A stretch of DNA of 9,989 bases from Blautia sp. (GTDB lineage Bacteria; Bacillota; Clostridia; Lachnospirales; Lachnospiraceae): assembly GCA_017515945.1 (NCBI GenBank), contig JAFWDX010000339.1, positions 1 to 9,989 on the forward strand, written 5' to 3'. Shown here one piece after another: positions 4,767 to 9,989 of the stretch. The notes under the pieces are model-generated. The model saw nothing but the letters and a program-made list of their open reading frames with translations. It did no database searches and was not told the origin of the DNA. Within the stretch, counting starts at the first letter, position 1, and each line of letters starts with the position of its first letter. The translations under genes and the position numbers were made by a program.

Positions 4767-7421
4767 TCAGGAAATCATGGCACTGAACTGCTGGTCTACC
4801 TTTTCCTTCATCTGACGATATTTTTCCAGTTTGTCCCGTTCTGCCTGTACCTTCTGCGCAGGCGCTTTGTCTACAAACCGCGGATTGCCGAGCATGCCTT
4901 CACAGCGGGCGATCTCTCCCTCCAGCCGTTTTTGCTCCGCCTGAAGCCGTGCGATCTCCTTTTCCCTGTCTACCAGGTCTTCGAGGGGCAGATACGCCAC
5001 GGCGCCGGAGGTCACGACCGACACGGCATCATCCCGGATCCCGGTCTTATCCGTCTGTACCTGGATCCCAAGCGCACTGGCAAGATTGACAAAGGATGCT
5101 TTAGCCTCTTCAAAGCGGGCGGCTGTCTCTTTGTCGCCGACCACAAGGGTCACATGCGTGCGTCTGCCTGCAGGCACGTTCATCTCGCTGCGGACATTGC
5201 GCAGTCCGCGCACGACCTCCTGAAGAGCCGCAACGGTCTCCTCAGCCTGCGGGAAAACAAAATCCTCGCTCCATAACGGCCAGTCGGAGATCATAATGGA
5301 TTCTTCCTCGGGAAGCAAGGTGCAGTAGATCTCTTCGGTAATAAACGGCATGAAGGGATGAAGGAGCTTCAGTCCCATGGTCAGGGCTGTCCGCAATGTC
5401 CAGAGCGCTTCACCGGCCCGGACAGGATCCTCCTCTGCCTTCCACAGGCGTACCTTGGCAAGTTCGATATACCAGTCGCAGAGTTCCTCCCAAAGGAAAT
5501 CATAGACCTTGGAAACAGCGATCCCCAGTTCGTATTTCTCCATGTTCTCGGTCACTTCGCGTGTAACCGTGTTGATCCGGGACAGAATCCATTTATCCTC
5601 GGGGCAGAGCAGTTCCAGGTTCTCAGGCCTCCTGATCTCCTTGCCCTCCAGGTTCATCAGTATGAACCTCGATGCGTTCCAGATCTTGTTGGCAAAATTG
5701 CGGCTGGCCTCCACTCTCTCCCAATAAAAGCGCATATCATTGCCGGGTGCATTGCCGGTGATCAGCGTCAGCCGAAGCGCGTCAGCGCCATATTTGTCAA
5801 TGACCTCCAGGGGATCGATCCCGTTGCCCAGAGATTTGCTCATTTTACGGCCCTGGGAATCCCTCACCAGACCATGGATCAGCACATGATGGAAAGGTGT
5901 CTTTCCAGTCTGCTCCAGACCTGAGAAAACCATGCGGATAACCCAGAAGAAAATAATGTCATAACCGGTGACCAGTACGTCCGTAGGATAAAAATACTCC
6001 ATCTCCGGAGTCTTGTCCGGCCATCCCAACGTGGAAAACGGCCAGAGCGCTGAACTGAACCAGGTGTCGAGGGTATCCTCATCCTGGTGGAAATGCGTCC
6101 CTCCGCATTTCGGGCATACGCCAGGCATCTCCCTTGCCACGACGGTTTCACCGCAGCTGTCGCAATAGTACGCCGGAATCCTGTGCCCCCACCAGAGCTG
6201 ACGGGAAATACACCAGTCACGGATGTTCTCCAGCCAATGCAGATAAATCTTGTCAAAACGGGGAGGGACAAACTGCAGATTGCCATCTTCCAGGGTCTTG
6301 ATGGCGGCTTTTGCCATTTCATCCATGCGGACAAACCATTGAGGCTTGACCATAGGCTCCACCGTGGTATGGCAGCGGTCATGTGTACCGACACTGTGGC
6401 AGTGGGGGACGACTTTTACAAGCAGGCCCAATTCCTCCAGATCCTTGACGATGGCTTTCCTGGCCTCGTAGCGATCCATCCCGGCATATTTACCGCCCAG
6501 CTCGTTGATCGTGGCGTCGTCAGCCATGATATTGATCTGTTCCAGATTATGGCGTCTGCCGACCTCAAAGTCGTTGGGGTCATGAGCGGGGGTGATCTTT
6601 ACACAGCCTGTCCCGAACTCCGGATCCACATACTCATCCGCAATCACAGGGATCTTGCGATCCGTCAGCGGCAGGATCAGCATCTTGCCGACCAGATGGC
6701 TGTAGCGCTCATCCTTGGGATTGACAGCCACGGCCGTATCGCCGAGCATCGTCTCCGGTCTCGTAGTGGCGATCTCCACAAACTGCCCTTCTTCACCGTC
6801 TACAGGATAATTGATATGCCAGAAAAAGCCGTTCTGGTCCTCGTGTTCCACTTCCGCATCGGAGATGGACGTCTGGCATACCGGGCACCAGTTGATAATG
6901 CGGGAGCCTTTGTAGATCCATCCTTTTTCGTAAAGACGGATAAATACTTCCTGAACAGCCCTCGAACAGCCTTCGTCCATGGTAAAGCGTTCTCTCTCCC
7001 AGTCAGCGGAAGCGCCAAGCTTTTTAAGCTGGTTGAGGATCTTGCCGCCATACTCTTCTTTCCATGCCCAGGCATGACGCAGGAACTCTTCCCGGCCGAT
7101 GGCCTCTTTATCAATACCCTGCTCCCGAAGCTTCTCTGTGACCTTTACCTCTGTGGCTATGGCTGCATGGTCCGTACCCGGCTGCCAGAGGGTCTCATAT
7201 CCCTGCATCCTTTTATACCGGATCAGGATGTCCTGCATGGTTTCATCAAGGGCATGCCCCATATGAAGCTGTCCGGTAACATTTGGCGGCGGGATCACAA
7301 TGGTAAAAGGTTTTTTATCCGGGTTCACCTCGGCATGAAAATATCCTCTGTCCAGCCATTTCTGGTAGAGGCGATCCTCCAGTCCTTTTGGATCGTATGT
7401 CTTGGCAAGTTCTTTGCTCAT
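4767..7421 (-). CDS. valS: Valyl-tRNA synthetase
   Basis: This is a full-length class I synthetase of 884 residues that attaches valine to tRNA-Val in the cytoplasm. The ATP-binding motifs are PPPNVTGQLHMGH (HIGH form HMGH at 53-56) and KMSKS (526-530). The inserted CP1 editing domain, which clears mischarged threonine, carries TTRPETMLGDTA (219-230) and AHDPNDFEVG (279-288). A zinc-ribbon-like set C420, C423, C436, C439 lies before the second half of the active site. GYDIIFFWVIRM and the anticodon-binding region follow, and a coiled-coil arm (about 815-884) closes the protein, as is typical of ValRS and unlike IleRS or LeuRS. The ATG has a strong AAGGAGG site nine bases upstream (7431-7440). 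It has its own promoter and a short leader without a recognisable T-box. Confidence 0.98.
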   Translation of the reverse strand: MSKELAKTYDPKGLEDRLYQKWLDRGYFHAEVNPDKKPFTIVIPPPNVTGQLHMGHALDETMQDILIRYKRMQGYETLWQPGTDHAAIATEVKVTEKLREQGIDKEAIGREEFLRHAWAWKEEYGGKILNQLKKLGASADWERERFTMDEGCSRAVQEVFIRLYEKGWIYKGSRIINWCPVCQTSISDAEVEHEDQNGFFWHINYPVDGEEGQFVEIATTRPETMLGDTAVAVNPKDERYSHLVGKMLILPLTDRKIPVIADEYVDPEFGTGCVKITPAHDPNDFEVGRRHNLEQINIMADDATINELGGKYAGMDRYEARKAIVKDLEELGLLVKVVPHCHSVGTHDRCHTTVEPMVKPQWFVRMDEMAKAAIKTLEDGNLQFVPPRFDKIYLHWLENIRDWCISRQLWWGHRIPAYYCDSCGETVVAREMPGVCPKCGGTHFHQDEDTLDTWFSSALWPFSTLGWPDKTPEMEYFYPTDVLVTGYDIIFFWVIRMVFSGLEQTGKTPFHHVLIHGLVRDSQGRKMSKSLGNGIDPLEVIDKYGADALRLTLITGNAPGNDMRFYWERVEASRNFANKIWNASRFILMNLEGKEIRRPENLELLCPEDKWILSRINTVTREVTENMEKYELGIAVSKVYDFLWEELCDWYIELAKVRLWKAEEDPVRAGEALWTLRTALTMGLKLLHPFMPFITEEIYCTLLPEEESIMISDWPLWSEDFVFPQAEETVAALQEVVRGLRNVRSEMNVPAGRRTHVTLVVGDKETAARFEEAKASFVNLASALGIQVQTDKTGIRDDAVSVVTSGAVAYLPLEDLVDREKEIARLQAEQKRLEGEIARCEGMLGNPRFVDKAPAQKVQAERDKLEKYRQMKEKVDQQFSAMIS

Positions 7422-7483
7422 CGGTCTTTACTCCTCCTTACACCGTGCTGCCGGAAATCTCCCGGCACTATAAGCACTAAAAA

Positions 7484-7512
7484 ATTATAGCTGAGATTAT
7501 TCAGCCTGACAA
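7484..7512 (-). promoter_or_regulatory. Sigma-A-type promoter of valS
   Basis: Read on the minus strand, TTGTCA (7512-7507) and a perfect TATAAT (7489-7484) are exactly 17 bases apart. The start point would be near 7477, giving a leader of about 55 bases. The spacer contains an inverted repeat, GCTGA/TCAGC (7490-7505 on the plus strand), that could be an operator. The leader holds a TGCCGG/CCGGCA hairpin. A repeat fragment lies immediately upstream of the -35. Confidence 0.8.
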
Positions 7513-7540
7513 GGTTCTTTTTATATCAGCCTCTTTCAGG

Positions 7541-7606
7541 CCCTGGCTGTTCAACTTTATTCGCACACACCTCGCAGTAAATGCGAGATGCTGACTGAAC
7601 AATTAC
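7541..7606 (+). repeat. Right-half fragment of the MITE-like element (copy C)
   Basis: From CCTGGCTGTTCAACTTTATTC to TGACTGAACAATTAC (7592-7606) the sequence follows the right half of copy D. It includes the CACCTCGCA-GTAAA-TGCGAGATG hairpin (7568-7590, one G-U type change) and the right terminal repeat. The left half is missing or eroded; traces may extend to about 7530. The terminal repeat read on the minus strand, GTAATTGTTCAGTCA, contains the TAA stop of cdd. The fragment lies between cdd and the valS promoter. Confidence 0.75.
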
Positions 7607-8022
7607 CGGGACATATCTTTTTGAGTGAAGCCCAGAGGGAATACCTCCTTCAGTTTATACACCTGATAATCAGTCTCTGTCCTGGCAAGGACCACCTCAA
7701 AAACATCCGGATCACAGAATTCAGTGAGTGCCTGGCGGCAGATCCCGCATGGCGGACATAGCTCAAATGTTTCCGCCTCCCGGCGGCCGCCGACCACCGC
7801 GATCGCTGTAAAGGACCGTTCTCCCTCACAGACGGCGGTAAACAGCGCAGTCCTCTCAGCGCACTGAGATACGCCGAATGCCGCATTTTCGATATTGCAT
7901 CCCTCATACACTCTGCCGTCCTCACAGAGCAGCGCAGCGCCTACCTGAAAATCAGAATAAGGCGCATAGGCTTTTTTTCTGGCCGTAAAAGCCCTGCGAA
8001 CCAGTTCTTTATATTCGATCAT
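7603..8022 (-). CDS. cdd: Cytidine deaminase
   Basis: The 139-residue product is a small tetrameric-type cytidine deaminase that converts cytidine and deoxycytidine to uridine forms in pyrimidine salvage. Zinc and catalytic residues are all present: C54-A-E56 in VSQCAERTALF (E56 the proton shuttle) and C92/C95 in PCGICRQ. The substrate-binding FQVGAALLCEDG and GCNIENAAFG stretches are also intact. I chose the ATG at 8022 (MIEYKELVRR). A longer form from a GTG at 8052 would add ten residues coded partly by repeat DNA and lacks a ribosome site, while an AAAGGG-like site lies about nine to ten bases before 8022. The stop codon TAA falls inside the terminal repeat of copy C, so the last residues (DMSR) border inserted DNA. 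The gene has its own promoter and is cut off from the upstream regulator by a terminator. Confidence 0.93.
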   Translation of the reverse strand: MIEYKELVRRAFTARKKAYAPYSDFQVGAALLCEDGRVYEGCNIENAAFGVSQCAERTALFTAVCEGERSFTAIAVVGGRREAETFELCPPCGICRQALTEFCDPDVFEVVLARTETDYQVYKLKEVFPLGFTQKDMSR

Positions 8023-8040
8023 TTTGGACTGTCCCTTTCT

Positions 8041-8074
8041 GTAACCGTTCACTCACAGACTCATTCACAGTTAC
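8041..8074. repeat. Left-end hairpin unit 1 in the cdd leader
   Basis: This 34-bp unit, GTAACCGTTCACTCA followed by ...CATTCACAGTTAC, has the same length and framework as the left end of copies A and D. The arms GTAAC-G and C-GTTAC are slightly imperfect. It forms a tandem pair with the unit at 8082, separated by CTCCTTC. On the minus strand it lies in the predicted untranslated leader of cdd, just upstream of its ribosome site. Confidence 0.7.
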
Positions 8075-8081
8075 CTCCTTC

Positions 8082-8114
8082 GTAACTGTTCAACACAAGC
8101 CCGTTCACAGTTAC
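8082..8114. repeat. Left-end hairpin unit 2 in the cdd leader
   Basis: This 33-bp unit starts GTAACTGTTCA and ends TTCACAGTTAC, with perfect 8-bp arms (GTAACTGT/ACAGTTAC... read 8082-8089 and 8107-8114). It matches the left end of copies A and D with a one-base shorter loop. Because units 1 and 2 share arm sequences, an arm of one can also pair with an arm of the other, so the cdd leader RNA has alternative folds. Confidence 0.75.
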
Positions 8115-8134
8115 CTCATCTTTTAATGTGTCAT

Positions 8135-8163
8135 ATTATACCCGAATCGTTCCCGAAACGCAA
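8135..8163 (-). promoter_or_regulatory. Likely promoter of cdd
   Basis: On the minus strand a perfect TATAAT (8140-8135) lies 17 bases after TTGCGT (8163-8158), a weak -35 matching at three of six. Transcription from about 8128 would give a leader of roughly 105 bases that includes both repeat hairpins. The position just downstream of the terminator of the regulator gene fits an independent cdd transcript. Confidence 0.6.
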
Positions 8164-8169
8164 CGGAAC

Positions 8170-8209
8170 AAAAAAAGACCTGTACTTCGGCAAAGCCGGC
8201 ATACAGGTC
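8170..8209 (-). terminator. Intrinsic terminator after the response regulator gene
   Basis: On the minus strand GACCTGTA (8209-8202) pairs perfectly with TACAGGTC (8184-8177). An inner CGGC/GCCG stem extends it and a run of seven T (8176-8170) follows. It starts 12 bases after the stop of the regulator gene. This is a textbook rho-independent terminator that separates the regulator from cdd. Confidence 0.93.
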
Positions 8210-8221
8210 ATGGTTTTGTGA

Positions 8222-8911
8222 TTATACCTGAAAGTAATACCCCACGCCCCATTTCGTATGTACATATTTGGGTTCGCTGGGATTCGCCTCGATCTTTTCC
8301 CGAAGGCGTCTGATGTGGACGTCCACCGTGCGCACATCGCCCGGATATTCATAACCCCAGACGATATTGAGAAGGTTTTCTCTGCTGTATACCTTGTTGG
8401 GGTTAAAGACAAGCAGTTCAAGAACGTCAAACTCCTTTGCCGTCAGGTTGATCTCCCGTCCGGCAATAAAAACGCGTCGGCTCTCACAGTCCATGCGCAG
8501 ATCACCTACTTCAACGGCTTTTGCTTTCTCTTCTTCTTCCTGGCTGCTGCCGGCGCGCCGCATGATCGCCTTGATCCTGGCTTTTACCTCAAGGATATTA
8601 AAGGGTTTGGTGATATAATCATCCGCACCATACTCCAGTCCGAGGATTTTATCCATATCCTCACCCTTGGCCGTGAGCATTACGATCGGGACATTTGAAA
8701 ACTCGCGGATCTGCTGGCAGACTTCCAAGCCATCCATTTTGGGCAGCATCAGATCAAGCAGGATGATGTCATATTTGCCTGCTTTCGCCTTCTCAAGGGC
8801 ATCCTCACCGTCATAGGCACAGTCCACTTCCATTCCGTCCTGCTCCAGGCTGAACCGGATCCCCTTAACTATCAGCTTTTCATCATCTACTACCAACACT
8901 TTCCTGCCCAT
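8222..8911 (-). CDS. OmpR/PhoB-family response regulator, WalR-like
   Basis: The 229-residue protein has a receiver domain (about 3-118) and a winged-helix DNA-binding domain (about 130-229). Phosphorylation residues are present: acidic pair D9-D10 in VLVVDDE, acceptor D53 in LLDLMLP, T80 in MLTAK and K102 in TKPFN. The DNA-binding part (LTAKEFDVLELL, WGYEYPGDVRTVDVHIRRLR, GVGYYF) closely resembles WalR/YycF, which governs cell-wall metabolism, but PhoB-like alternatives cannot be excluded. I chose the ATG at 8911 because AAGGAG lies nine bases upstream and the protein then begins MGRKVLVVDD; upstream starts would overlap this site. No histidine kinase follows: the gene ends at a strong terminator. 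Its neighbour upstream is comEA, 115 bases away, and the gap is mostly repeat DNA. Confidence 0.93.
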   Translation of the reverse strand: MGRKVLVVDDEKLIVKGIRFSLEQDGMEVDCAYDGEDALEKAKAGKYDIILLDLMLPKMDGLEVCQQIREFSNVPIVMLTAKGEDMDKILGLEYGADDYITKPFNILEVKARIKAIMRRAGSSQEEEEKAKAVEVGDLRMDCESRRVFIAGREINLTAKEFDVLELLVFNPNKVYSRENLLNIVWGYEYPGDVRTVDVHIRRLREKIEANPSEPKYVHTKWGVGYYFQV

Positions 8912-8950
8912 ATATGTTTTCTCCTTAATCATGTATAATTGTTCCACGCG

Positions 8951-9007
8951 TATGGCTGTTCAGTCAGCGCCCGGCAATCACTGCAAGGTGCGTGGAGCAA
9001 AATTTCG
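8951..9007 (-). repeat. Inverted, diverged right-half copy of the MITE-like element (copy E)
   Basis: The reverse complement of this stretch reads from a T-rich start through CTCCACGCACCTTGCAGTGA to GCGCTGACTGAACAGCCATA. It aligns with the right half of copy D, with several substitutions, including loss of the terminal GTTAC. It is the only copy in the opposite orientation. It occupies the comEA-regulator gap, beside a CCTGCG/CGCAGG hairpin (9012-9026) at the end of comEA. Confidence 0.65.
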
Positions 9008-9026
9008 GTGGCCTGCGGATCGCAGG

Positions 9027-9722
9027 TCAGCCGGCTGTAATATGATCCTTTATCTTTGCAAATATTCCCTCTCCTATACCGGATACTTTTTTTATATCCT
9101 CTATGCTCCCGAACGGTCCCGTCGCGGATCTGTAATCCAGGATTGCCCGGGCTTTGGCCTCTCCGATCCCGGACAGCGTCATCAGGCCGGCAAGATCCGC
9201 ACTGTTAATGTCGATCAGACCCGTGGCAGAAGATAGGGGGAGTTCATCCGCGGCATGACCGGACCCGGTGGCAGCCGGTGATTCCCACCTGGTATCTGCC
9301 TGTACCTCGTCCACTGAGGGGACGTAGACCTGCTCGCCATCGCTCAGCACCCGCGCCTGATTGATCCAGGCGGACGCTGCCTCAGGGAGCAAACCGCCTG
9401 CAGCCTCAACAGCCTGATAAACGCGGCTCTCTGCAGGCAGCCGGACAACGCCCGGCCTGCTGACCGCTCCGCAGACATCAATAAAGATATCCACAGGCTG
9501 TACGTCTCCCGTACTGTCCTCCGATACATACTCCAGCGTAGTTTCCACCGTCTTCTCCTCCTCCATACCGACAAGGAGCTCCTCCTCACCCCGGCCGCAG
9601 CCGGACAGTGCCAGTACCTGGAGGAAAAAAAAGCCCGCCAGAATATACGCATGTATATTTGCAATCATTTTTGATGACTGTCTATTCTGAATAGTCACCG
9701 TTTTTTTTACTGTATACAGCAA
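9027..9722 (-). CDS. comEA: ComEA-like DNA-uptake protein with lipoprotein signal
   Basis: This 231-residue protein has an SLBB domain (about 76-140, VDIFIDVCGAVSRPGVVRLP) and a C-terminal tandem helix-hairpin-helix DNA-binding domain (about 168-231, INSADLAGLMTLSGIGEAKA and VSGIGEG). This is the ComEA arrangement. ComEA binds incoming double-stranded DNA at the outside of the membrane for transformation. The start is TTG at 9722 with GGGAGG seven bases upstream (9730-9735); the internal ATG at 9668 has no ribosome site. The N-terminus has positive charges, a hydrophobic stretch and L39-S-G-C42, a good lipobox, so the mature form would be a lipoprotein rather than the usual single-pass anchor. 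An acidic linker follows. The usual partner comEC is not in the window; the next gene is the response regulator. A secreted HhH nuclease-like protein is a less likely alternative. Confidence 0.9.
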   Translation of the reverse strand: MLYTVKKTVTIQNRQSSKMIANIHAYILAGFFFLQVLALSGCGRGEEELLVGMEEEKTVETTLEYVSEDSTGDVQPVDIFIDVCGAVSRPGVVRLPAESRVYQAVEAAGGLLPEAASAWINQARVLSDGEQVYVPSVDEVQADTRWESPAATGSGHAADELPLSSATGLIDINSADLAGLMTLSGIGEAKARAILDYRSATGPFGSIEDIKKVSGIGEGIFAKIKDHITAG

Positions 9723-9771
9723 ATCGCCGCCTCCCTTCCGGCAGGAACGATTGCCCGTACAGACCAGTAAT

Positions 9772-9800
9772 ATTTTACCGAATCATTACAGAATTTACAA
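9772..9800 (-). promoter_or_regulatory. Probable promoter of comEA
   Basis: On the minus strand TTGTAA (9800-9795) and TAAAAT (9777-9772) are 17 bases apart, giving a leader of about 40 bases before the TTG start. It matches sigma-A consensus at four and five of six positions. No other good candidate lies between the start codon and the repeat at 9852, apart from a weaker TATAAA near 9821. Confidence 0.6.
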
Positions 9801-9851
9801 TAGGGAAAAACATCTATTTTATACTCGCGCGATCAGATAAATGAAAGTATC

Positions 9852-9989
9852 GTAACTGTTCAGTCACAAGCTCCTTCACAGTTACGAGGCCAGGCGCAGG
9901 CTCCTTTCGTCGCATTGAAAGTGCGCCTGGCCTTGGCTATTGAACTTTTGTTCCACGCACCTCGCAGTAAATGCGAGGTGCTGACTGAA
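9852..9989 (+). repeat. MITE-like element, copy D, cut by the window end
   Basis: The left 34 bp is identical to copy A, and the central stem (9887-9897 with 9923-9933) is identical except for one loop base. The right half carries the undisturbed hairpin CACCTCGCA-GTAAA-TGCGAGGTG (9958-9980), followed by CTGACTGAA at the window end. The right terminal repeat lacks only its last CAGTTAC, so the full length should be about 145 bp. The left flank is AAAGTATC (9844-9851). It lies upstream of the comEA promoter. Confidence 0.85.

Noticed and set aside
6087..7490. 467-codon plus-strand open frame opposite valS
   Set aside because: Antisense shadow of valS, whose own frame has every family motif; a low-stop antisense frame is expected in such coding DNA.
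8023..8052. Longer cdd start at the GTG at 8052
   Set aside because: The extra ten residues are coded partly by repeat sequence and have no ribosome site at the right distance; the shorter form begins where the family does.
9012..9043. CCTGCG/CGCAGG hairpin as the comEA terminator
   Set aside because: The stem is only 6 bp and the nearest T-run on the minus strand is short and eight bases away, so termination is doubtful.
7603..9722. comEA, regulator and cdd as a comEA-comEB-comEC type operon
   Set aside because: The deaminase has cytidine deaminase motifs, not dCMP deaminase (ComEB) ones. A terminator and a new promoter separate it from the upstream genes, and comEC is absent.

Overview
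The window looks like chromosomal DNA of a Gram-positive, low-to-mid GC anaerobe, most likely a Clostridia/Lachnospiraceae member. This is inferred from strong AGGAGG-type ribosome binding sites, sigma-A-like promoters, the protein families present (QueT, WalR-like regulator, LTA-synthase-like sulfatase, ComEA) and family-typical sequences. I see no phage, plasmid or CRISPR genes. The genes are mostly housekeeping; the striking content is a family of small, structured, interspersed repeats that fills most intergenic gaps.

Layout: at the left, a promoter and a preQ1-I-type riboswitch precede queT (+ strand), a queuosine-precursor transporter gene. queT converges on a long minus-strand gene train. 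The 350-bp gap between them is almost entirely repeat DNA: a complete 166-bp MITE-like element, a strong perfect-type hairpin of a second family, and a truncated relative of the first element. Reading the minus strand from the right end, the genes are comEA (a lipoprotein-type DNA-uptake protein), a WalR/PhoB-like response regulator with a clear intrinsic terminator, cdd (cytidine deaminase, own promoter), then valS (own consensus promoter), an LTA-synthase-like membrane sulfatase, a 54-aa unknown protein translationally coupled to it, and a zinc-ribbon/TPR membrane protein with a degenerate pentapeptide tail. The last four are closely spaced and probably form one transcription unit.

Repeat family: the two long copies (624-789 and 9852-end) share nearly identical sequence, open with 5'-GTAACTGTTCAGTCA and the complete one closes with its near-perfect inverse. 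The complete copy is flanked by 8-bp direct repeats that match at 7 of 8 positions. GTAA ends plus 8-bp duplications are the signature of IS66-family transposition, so I infer a non-autonomous element moved by an IS66-type transposase that is not in this window. Further partial, inverted and hairpin-only derivatives lie at 867-942, 2471-2517, 7541-7606, 8041-8114 and 8951-9007. They supply the stop codon of cdd, about 70% of its predicted 5' leader, and the DNA abutting the stop of the TPR gene. This repeat dispersal is the best candidate here for something not yet described.
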